From Betaproteobacteria bacterium (GTDB lineage Bacteria; Pseudomonadota; Gammaproteobacteria; Burkholderiales; JACQAP01), in contig JANXVW010000084.1 in the NCBI GenBank assembly GCA_025351455.1, forward strand, positions 1-49,253: a stretch of DNA of 49,253 nucleotides. The letters are read 5' to 3'. The notes beneath the pieces were generated by a model, which searched no databases, was not told the DNA's origin, and saw nothing but the letters and a program-made list of their open reading frames with translations. Numbering within the stretch: the stretch's first letter is position 1; each line of letters starts with the position of its first letter. Shown here one piece after another: positions 43,736 to 49,253 of this stretch. Made by a program: the position numbers and the translations under genes.

Positions 43736-44347
43736 TCAGAGGTCGCTCTTGTAACGTCCGGCGACGGCCCGGTCGAACTCCGGGATCGACTCCGGGGTAA
43801 TCCCGCCGCTCTCGGCAATCTCCTGCCCGAAGGAGATGCTGATTTTTTCGGGCCAGGTCTGCGGATTCCACAGATCGCTGCGCAGGAAAGCTTTGGCGCA
43901 ATGGAAATAGCATTCGGTGACGCGCACGCGGATGACCAGCAGCGCCTTGTTGCCGCGCGCCGGCACTTTTGCGCAAAGGTCTGCATCGTCGAGCAGTTCC
44001 GCTTGCCCCTGCACCCGCAAAGTCTCGCAGGTGCCGGGGACCAGGAATACCAATCCGATGGCGGGATTGCTGAGGATGTTGCTTAGCGAAAAAATCAGCT
44101 TGTTGCCCTTGCGCTCGGGAATCAGCAAGGTGCGGTTGCCTTCGACATGCACGAATCCGGCGGGGTCGCCTTTCGGCGATACGGTCGCATTCCCGTCAGC
44201 ATCCGCGGTGGACAGCATGAGCATCGGCGACTTGCGGATGAAGCCGATGGCGCGCGCATTCAGTTCGCGATGGATCTTGTGCGGCACCATCTCGCTCGGA
44301 TGGCCGATCAGCTTGCGCAACACTTCGACGGACTCGATCCTTCCCAT
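43736..44347 (-). CDS. pyridoxamine 5'-phosphate oxidase-like FMN-binding protein
   Basis: A 203-residue split-barrel flavin-binding protein: HRELNARAIGFIRKSPMLML, STADADGNATVSPKGDPAGF and NPAIGLVFLVPGTCETLRVQ match the MSMEG_1061-type PPOX-like family. Members bind FMN or F420 and act on unknown small molecules. It sits on the minus strand between a small lipoprotein and the SufU gene and is not clearly part of either neighbouring pathway. Confidence 0.87.
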   Translation of the reverse strand: MGRIESVEVLRKLIGHPSEMVPHKIHRELNARAIGFIRKSPMLMLSTADADGNATVSPKGDPAGFVHVEGNRTLLIPERKGNKLIFSLSNILSNPAIGLVFLVPGTCETLRVQGQAELLDDADLCAKVPARGNKALLVIRVRVTECYFHCAKAFLRSDLWNPQTWPEKISISFGQEIAESGGITPESIPEFDRAVAGRYKSDL

Positions 44348-44360
44348 GAGAACTCCCGAA

Positions 44361-44603
44361 CTATTTGCTTTGCGTTTCCGCTTCCTTGTCGCGGTCCTGC
44401 TTTTGCTGCTCCAGGCTCTTTCCCAGATCCGCCGCCCGGTTCATGGTGCGCGCGCCTTCCTGGATGGTTCCGGATGGCAGGGCTTCGACGTTCTTTACCG
44501 GGTGCGCGTCGGGCGCGCTTGACTGGGGCGTCGGCGGCTTGGCCTTGTCGCACGCAGACAGCAGCGCGACGGCGAAAACTATTGCAGCTATTGAGCGCAT
44601 CAT
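44361..44603 (-). CDS. small lipoprotein of unknown function
   Basis: An 80-residue lipoprotein, MMRSIAAIVFAVALLSACDK: a signal peptide ending in lipobox LSAC. The mature chain is short, Pro-rich then charged and coiled-coil-like (ADLGKSLEQQKQDRDKEA). A start 21 nt upstream would lie in the heptad repeat and is disfavoured. It ends 13 nt before the PPOX-like gene; the two are probably co-transcribed. Confidence 0.8.
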   Translation of the reverse strand: MMRSIAAIVFAVALLSACDKAKPPTPQSSAPDAHPVKNVEALPSGTIQEGARTMNRAADLGKSLEQQKQDRDKEAETQSK

Positions 44604-44610
44604 GATTTTT

Positions 44611-44644
44611 TCACCATTCACCATTCACCAATCACCAATCACCG
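44611..44644. repeat. heptad tandem repeat TCACCAT/TCACCAA
   Basis: TCACCAT twice, TCACCAA twice, then TCACC: about 4.7 copies of a 7-nt unit in the gap between the lipoprotein and the dehydrogenase gene. No inverted partner was found within several hundred bases. Confidence 0.93.
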
Positions 44645-44646
44645 TT

Positions 44647-46170
44647 TCATTTCATCGTCGGCATGACGAACTCGGCGCCCTTGCGGATGCCGGTCGGCCA
44701 GCGCGTCGTGATCGTCTTCAGGTGGGAATAGAAGCGCACGCCCTCGGGACCGTAAGCATAGTGATCGCCGAACAGCGAACGCTTCCAGCCGCCGAAGCTG
44801 TGGAAAGCCATGGGCACCGGGATAGGCACGTTGATGCCAACCATGCCGATCTGCACGCGCAGGGCGAATTCGCGCGCGCAATCGCCGTCGCGCGTGAACA
44901 GCGATACGCCGTTGCCGAACTCGTGCTTGTTGACCAGGTCCACCGCCGTTTCGAAATCCGGCACGCGCGTGACCGCCAGAACCGGGCCGAAGACTTCTTC
45001 CTTGTAAATGGTCATGTCCGGTTTGACGTGGTCGAACAGGCAGCCGCCGAGGAAGAACCCGTCCTCGTGTCCCTTGACCTTGTGGCCGCGGCCATCGACG
45101 ACCAGCTTTGCGCCTTCCTTGACGCCGAGATCCACGTAACCGCGCACCTTGTCGAGGTGCTGCTTCGTGACCAGCGGACCCATTTCCGCGGTCTCACTGG
45201 TACCGGTGTCGATTTTCAGGGTCTTGGCGCGTTCCGAAAGTTTCTCGACCAGCTTGTCGGCGATATTACCCACGGCCACCGCAACCGAGATCGCCATGCA
45301 GCGCTCGCCCGCGGAACCATAAGCCGCACCGATCAGCGCGTCCACGGCTTGATCGAGGTCGGCATCGGGCATCACGACCAGATGATTCTTCGCGCCGCCA
45401 AGCGCCTGAACGCGTTTGCCACTCGCCGTGCCGGTGCGATAAATGTATTCTGCAATCGGCGTCGAGCCGACAAAGCTGATCGCCGAGATCCGTGAATCAT
45501 GCAGCAATGCATCGACCGCGACCTTGTCGCCGTGCACCACGGTGAACACGCCGTCGGGCAATCCAGCTTCCTTCAGCAGTTTTGCGAGATACAGGCTCGC
45601 CGACGGATCGCGCTCGGACGGCTTGAGGATGAAGGTATTGCCACAGGCGATCGCGATCGGGAACATCCACATCGGCACCATGACCGGGAAATTGAACGGG
45701 GTGATGCCGGCGCAGACGCCGAGCGCCTGGCGTACCGAGTAGCTGTCCACACCGGTGCCGACTTGCTCGGTGTACTCGCCCTTGAGCAGATGCGGAATGC
45801 CGCAGGCGAACTCAACGACTTCGATGCCCCGGGTGACTTCGCCTTTTGCATCGGACAGAACCTTGCCGTGTTCGCTGGTAATGATCGCGGCGAGCTTATC
45901 GGCATGGGCATCCAGCAATTCCTTGAACTTGAACATGACGCGCGCGCGACGCAGCGGCGGGGTGGCCGCCCATGCAGGAAACGCTTTCTGCGCCGCTTCG
46001 ACGGCGGCGGAGACTTCAGCTTCGGAAGCGAACGGCACGCGGGCTTTAACACGGCCCAGCGCCGGATTGTAGACGTCGCCGTGGCGCCCGCTTTTTCCCG
46101 CGACTTCGGCCCCACCGACGAAGTGGTGGATTTCCTCCAGGACGGACGCCTGGTTCAATGGTTTGTTCAT
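44647..46170 (-). CDS. mmsA: CoA-acylating methylmalonate/malonate-semialdehyde dehydrogenase
   Basis: A 507-residue aldehyde dehydrogenase of the MmsA branch. The catalytic Cys is in [14 protein letters not shown], with [19 protein letters not shown] and the oxyanion Asn region [13 protein letters not shown], both typical of MmsA. It converts malonate or methylmalonate semialdehyde, with NAD and CoA, to acetyl-CoA or propionyl-CoA. AGGAG lies 8 nt upstream of the ATG. With the aminotransferase and M81 protein it fits beta-alanine or beta-aminoisobutyrate breakdown (inference from the pair). Confidence 0.93.
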   Translation of the reverse strand: MNKPLNQASVLEEIHHFVGGAEVAGKSGRHGDVYNPALGRVKARVPFASEAEVSAAVEAAQKAFPAWAATPPLRRARVMFKFKELLDAHADKLAAIITSEHGKVLSDAKGEVTRGIEVVEFACGIPHLLKGEYTEQVGTGVDSYSVRQALGVCAGITPFNFPVMVPMWMFPIAIACGNTFILKPSERDPSASLYLAKLLKEAGLPDGVFTVVHGDKVAVDALLHDSRISAISFVGSTPIAEYIYRTGTASGKRVQALGGAKNHLVVMPDADLDQAVDALIGAAYGSAGERCMAISVAVAVGNIADKLVEKLSERAKTLKIDTGTSETAEMGPLVTKQHLDKVRGYVDLGVKEGAKLVVDGRGHKVKGHEDGFFLGGCLFDHVKPDMTIYKEEVFGPVLAVTRVPDFETAVDLVNKHEFGNGVSLFTRDGDCAREFALRVQIGMVGINVPIPVPMAFHSFGGWKRSLFGDHYAYGPEGVRFYSHLKTITTRWPTGIRKGAEFVMPTMK

Positions 46171-46209
46171 ATTGATGTTCTCCTCTCGAGGCCTGAATTC
46201 AAAATCGTT

Positions 46210-46356
46210 TCACCGCAAAGACGCAAAGAACGCAATGGAAAAACCTGCCAGTGAAAATCGCGGGCTGAGGGATAGTCTGCAGTTGGTGACGCGGTACGCA
46301 GCTATCACCATTGACCCGAGTTGCCATTCTTCGCGCTCTTTGCGTCTTTGCGGTGA
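46210..46356. repeat. inverted CACCGCAAAGACGCAAAG element, copy 1
   Basis: Arm 46210-46233 and inverted arm 46333-46356 match at 23 of 24 positions, separated by about 100 nt. It lies between the dehydrogenase and M81 genes and shares a 20-nt core with copy 2. Confidence 0.93.
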
Positions 46357-46368
46357 TATCGTGGAATA

Positions 46369-47874
46369 CTAGGCCGCCACCTGGCGGCCGTTGGCGAAAT
46401 TTTCGTCGAGCGGGTAGATCGGTCGCCGCAGTTTGCGGTAGTCGAACTCGGTCCAGTCCGAGGACGAGACGCCGGGCGCATCGCAATACACCATGCCTTT
46501 CGCGATCGGGAGGAATACCGGCCGGAAGTACATGCGTGATTTCAGCAGCAGATATCGCTGGCGAGTCGGATCGATGCCCACACTTTCATACACGCCGCGG
46601 TCCCACGGTTCCTGGTTGCGCTCGGAGATGACGACCAACGCGGTGCCGGTATCGAATACCACGGTCCGGCCCATGAAGCAGCGCATGCCGGTGAATTGCG
46701 GGCCAGTAATGGTGTATTCGCCGTCGGTGATATTGCGGACCACCCCGGTCAGCGTCAAGGGCTCCCCCTTGCGCCGGATCGAGGGCATGTCCATCTTGCC
46801 GCCGACCGGCAGCGTGACTTTTGCGCCGATGCCGGCTTCGATCAGTTTCGCGACGGCTTCGGGATCGCGGATCGGTGCTACTGCGATGCTAGTCAGGCCC
46901 TGGCGCAATGCCTCGCGCAGCACGTACATCGTGTCCTGCGTCGAACCGGACGCGCAGTTGTCGGCGTGGTCAAGCAGGAGTATCGGTCCGCCAGATTGTT
47001 CGCCCATGCGCTTCGCCTGCGCGATCGCCTGTTCCAGCGGTTGCCCGCGGTAAATGAAATCTTCCTTATGCATCCAGGCAACGTCCAACATCCGATTGCA
47101 CGCACTCGTGGCCGCAGCCTTGTTTGCGTCCGCTACGGTGACCGCGCTGATGCCGGCATCGTGGATATCGGCCATCTGGAATCCGCCGAATGCGGTGGCG
47201 GCCAGCAGCCCCTGGCGCTGCGCTTCACGCGCGGCTTCGACAAAAGCCTTCATGCCGCCTTCGGCGGTGTTCTGGCGCAATGTCTGTGCGAGGATCGGCG
47301 CGTTACCCCAGGCCATGACCGGCTTGACCTCGCCTTTCATCATGCGCATCAGGATCGCGCCGGCAAGCTCTCCGGATTCGTATTGGTCGATGTGCGGATA
47401 GGTTTTGTACCCGGTGATGATGTCGCAGTTCTTTACCATGCGGGCAGTCACGTTGGCGTGCAAATCGAGCGATACCGCAATCGGCGTGCGTGGTGCGATG
47501 GCGCGGATTTTCTCGAGCAGCGTGCCCTCGCCATCGTCGGTGCGATCCGCAACGACCATGGCGCCGTGCAGGTCGAGGAGCACGGCATCGCAACCCTTTG
47601 CGACGTCATTGCATATGGCGTCACAAATGCGGTCGTAGGCATTGCCGTCCACCGGACCGCTCGGGTTCGCCCAGGCGGCGACCGGAGTGGCCACTTCCGC
47701 GCCCACTTTCTCGGCAAGGTCCATGAACGCCGCCATCGCCATGCCTTTGCCCTTCATCGCATCGAATGCATCGCGGCCGAGGTACGGGCCTTTCGGCCCG
47801 AACTCCTCCCACGGTGTCGGCACCGGCGAGAAGGTGTTGGTCTCGTGCTGCATCTGGGCAATGACGAATTTCAT
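46369..47874 (-). CDS. M81 family metallopeptidase (MlrC-like)
   Basis: A 501-residue protein from the ATG at 47874 (GGAGAAAT upstream); longer readings would translate the adjacent repeat. The family start MKFVIAQMQHETNTFSPVPT, the ISLDLHANVTARMVKNCDII-like motif, SVSLDLHANVTAR with metal-binding His, and LLLDHADNCASGSTQD are all present. Family members include MlrC, which opens linearised microcystin, but most act on unknown peptides or amides. In this operon it may deal with an amide or amino-acyl intermediate. Flanked on both sides by the same inverted repeat element. Confidence 0.9.
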   Translation of the reverse strand: MKFVIAQMQHETNTFSPVPTPWEEFGPKGPYLGRDAFDAMKGKGMAMAAFMDLAEKVGAEVATPVAAWANPSGPVDGNAYDRICDAICNDVAKGCDAVLLDLHGAMVVADRTDDGEGTLLEKIRAIAPRTPIAVSLDLHANVTARMVKNCDIITGYKTYPHIDQYESGELAGAILMRMMKGEVKPVMAWGNAPILAQTLRQNTAEGGMKAFVEAAREAQRQGLLAATAFGGFQMADIHDAGISAVTVADANKAAATSACNRMLDVAWMHKEDFIYRGQPLEQAIAQAKRMGEQSGGPILLLDHADNCASGSTQDTMYVLREALRQGLTSIAVAPIRDPEAVAKLIEAGIGAKVTLPVGGKMDMPSIRRKGEPLTLTGVVRNITDGEYTITGPQFTGMRCFMGRTVVFDTGTALVVISERNQEPWDRGVYESVGIDPTRQRYLLLKSRMYFRPVFLPIAKGMVYCDAPGVSSSDWTEFDYRKLRRPIYPLDENFANGRQVAA

Positions 47875-47892
47875 ATTTCTCCAAGGCCGATT

Positions 47893-48026
47893 CACCGCAA
47901 AGACGCAAAGAATGCCGAACGAGAAATTCACGAGATGAATTGCGGACATTCCTCGTAAATGCTGCGCTCGCGGGTTCTCTGTCTAGTTGTTGTTTTTCCT
48001 TTGCGTTTCTTTGCGTCTTTGCGGTG
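47893..48026. repeat. inverted CACCGCAAAGACGCAAAG element, copy 2
   Basis: Arm 47893-47912 is CACCGCAAAGACGCAAAGAA; its perfect complement lies at 48007-48026. The gap is 94 nt. It separates the M81 gene from the aminotransferase gene. Confidence 0.95.
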
Positions 48027-48035
48027 GAATGCTGA

Positions 48036-49253
48036 TTAAGGAAGCGTCTTGAGCACGTCGCGGACGGTATCGAAGAGCTGGTCGATCTGCGCTTTTTCGA
48101 TGATGAACGGCGGCGACATGGCGATGGTGTCGCCGGTCGTGCGGATCAGGACGTTCTTGTTGTAGGCACGCAGGAAAGCTTCGAAGGCGCGCGCACCGGG
48201 CTTGTCGAGCATGGATTGCAGTTCGATGCCGACCACCAGGCCGATCGTGCGGATGTCGATGACGTGCGGTGAACCTTTGAGCGAATGCGCCTGCTCTTCC
48301 CAGTACGGGGCCAGCTCGGCTACGCGCTCGAACAGTTTTTCGTCCCGGAACAAATCGAGGGAAGCGCACGCGGCTGCCGCGGCCAGGGGATGGCCCGAAT
48401 AGGTGTAGCCGTGGAAAAACTCAATGGCTGTTTCCGGTCCGCCCTTTTCCATGAATGTGTCGTAGATGCCTTGCTTGACCACTACGCCGCCCATGGGTAC
48501 GGCGGCGTTGGTCAGCGCTTTTGCGCAGGTCATCATGTCCGGCGTGACGCCGAACGTTTGTGCCGCGAACGCCTTGCCGGTCCGGCCGAAGCCGGTGATG
48601 ACCTCATCGAATATCAGCAGGATGCCGTACTTGTCGCAGAGGCTGCGCAGTCTTTGCAGGTAGCCCTTTGGCGGCAATAGCACGCCGGTCGAACCCGCGA
48701 CCGGCTCGACGATGACCGCAGCAATGTTGGACGCGTCGTGCAGTTGCACCAGGCGTTCCAGGTCGTCGGCCAGTTCGGCGCCGTGTTCCGGTAATCCGCG
48801 CGAAAAGGAATTGCGCGCCGGGTCGTGCGTGTGGCGCATATGGTCGACCGAGCCTAGCATGTTGCCGAAGGTTTTGCGGTTGCCGACCATGCCGCCGACC
48901 GAGATGCCGCCAAAGCCTACGCCGTGATAGCCGCGTTCTCGACCGATCAGGATGCGCCGCGTGCCTTCGCCGCGGATGCGGTGGTAGGCGAGCGCGATTT
49001 TCAACGCGGTATCGACGGCCTCGGATCCGGAGTTGGTAAAGAACACCCGGTTCATGCCCTGCGGCGTAATCGAGGCCAGTTTTTCCGCTGCCTGGAATGC
49101 GACAGGGTGATGCATCTGGAAGCCTGTCGCGTAATCCATGGTCTCGGCCTGCTGCTTGATTGCATCCACGATCGGGCGGCGGCAGTGGCCGGCATTGACC
49201 GCCCACAGGCCGGCGATGCCGTCGAGCACTTTGCGGCCGTCCTGGGTCTGGTA
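48036..49253 (-). CDS. class III omega-aminotransferase (5' end outside window)
   Basis: The open frame continues through the right edge, so the first residues are missing. The visible ~405 residues include FFTNSGSEAVDTALKIA, the cofactor-binding Asp in LLIFDEVITGFGRTG and the PLP-binding Lys in TCAKALTNAAVPMG, plus HGYTYSGHPLAAAA. It should transfer an amino group from an omega-amino acid such as beta-alanine to pyruvate, giving malonate semialdehyde for the dehydrogenase two genes downstream. It is the first gene of this minus-strand set, before the repeat element. Confidence 0.93.
   Translation of the reverse strand, partial: YQTQDGRKVLDGIAGLWAVNAGHCRRPIVDAIKQQAETMDYATGFQMHHPVAFQAAEKLASITPQGMNRVFFTNSGSEAVDTALKIALAYHRIRGEGTRRILIGRERGYHGVGFGGISVGGMVGNRKTFGNMLGSVDHMRHTHDPARNSFSRGLPEHGAELADDLERLVQLHDASNIAAVIVEPVAGSTGVLLPPKGYLQRLRSLCDKYGILLIFDEVITGFGRTGKAFAAQTFGVTPDMMTCAKALTNAAVPMGGVVVKQGIYDTFMEKGGPETAIEFFHGYTYSGHPLAAAAACASLDLFRDEKLFERVAELAPYWEEQAHSLKGSPHVIDIRTIGLVVGIELQSMLDKPGARAFEAFLRAYNKNVLIRTTGDTIAMSPPFIIEKAQIDQLFDTVRDVLKTLP

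Noticed and set aside
46696-47958. Long plus frame opposite the M81 gene
   Set aside because: Antisense to a family-recognisable protein; no ribosome site or domain.
17763-48026. CRISPR arrays
   Set aside because: The repeats are 7-9 nt units or 20-37 nt inverted pairs without regular spacers and no cas genes are present.

Overview
The window is a high-GC, densely packed bacterial chromosome segment. It most resembles a soil or groundwater betaproteobacterium (Burkholderiales/Nitrosomonadales-like). The basis is gene content and protein style only: a thiolase and dehydratase set, a MucD/DegP protease, MscL, a DadA-like oxidase, a large PAS/GGDEF/EAL signalling set and a LivGFHMK transporter with acyl-CoA ligases. 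No rRNA, tRNA, CRISPR array, complete insertion sequence or replication origin was seen. Species assignment is inference.

Layout. 1-4.4 kb: a glutathione S-transferase (cut by the left edge), a thiolase, a membrane-anchored HEXXH protein and an IlvD/Edd dehydratase, all on plus. 4.4-14 kb: a six-gene minus-strand signalling island. It runs from a diguanylate cyclase through a HisKA_3 kinase with its NarL-type regulator, then a CHASE3 kinase with a single-domain REC protein, to a REC-PAS-GAF-GGDEF-EAL protein whose GGDEF site is degenerate. A relic of another GGDEF gene lies just upstream. 14.3-19.7 kb: DegP-like protease, MscL, an exported metallo-beta-lactamase-fold hydrolase, an NlpC/P60 lipoprotein and an M20 peptidase. 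19.9-21.7 kb: two toxin-antitoxin-like modules facing each other, an HTH plus nucleotidyltransferase pair under a perfect 20-bp palindrome, and a RelE/ParE module whose toxin is frameshifted in a G7 run.

21.9-35.9 kb is a catabolic/uptake cluster. Two tandem acyl-CoA ligases diverge from a branched-chain-type ABC transporter (livG-F-H-M and two binding proteins, the second frameshifted). Further right are a GlcG/HbpS-like protein, an amidohydrolase (frameshifted) and an SDR. Between the transporter and this minus-strand pair sits a lower-GC block (about 31.7-33.3 kb) with two orphan genes, bordered on the left by a 19-codon relic of a second HbpS-like gene. 36.0-38.7 kb: a DadA-like oxidase and a HisD-family dehydrogenase outside any histidine operon. 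38.9-43.0 kb: a small protein, a secreted protein and a 1086-residue AAA/winged-helix/BTAD regulator. 43.1-49.3 kb: SufU-like scaffold, FMN-binding protein, small lipoprotein, then methylmalonate/malonate-semialdehyde dehydrogenase, an M81 (MlrC-like) protein and a class III omega-aminotransferase cut by the right edge. The last set fits beta-alanine-type amine catabolism.

The most unusual recurrent structure is a set of intergenic elements made of short tandem repeats (7-9 nt period) that are mirrored as an inverted copy about 20-130 nt away. At least five such inverted pairs, in four unrelated sequence families, occur here, plus one unpaired heptad array. One has become the N-terminal coding sequence of livM. 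Three genes carry single-site frameshifts, so either local decay or assembly indels should be considered.
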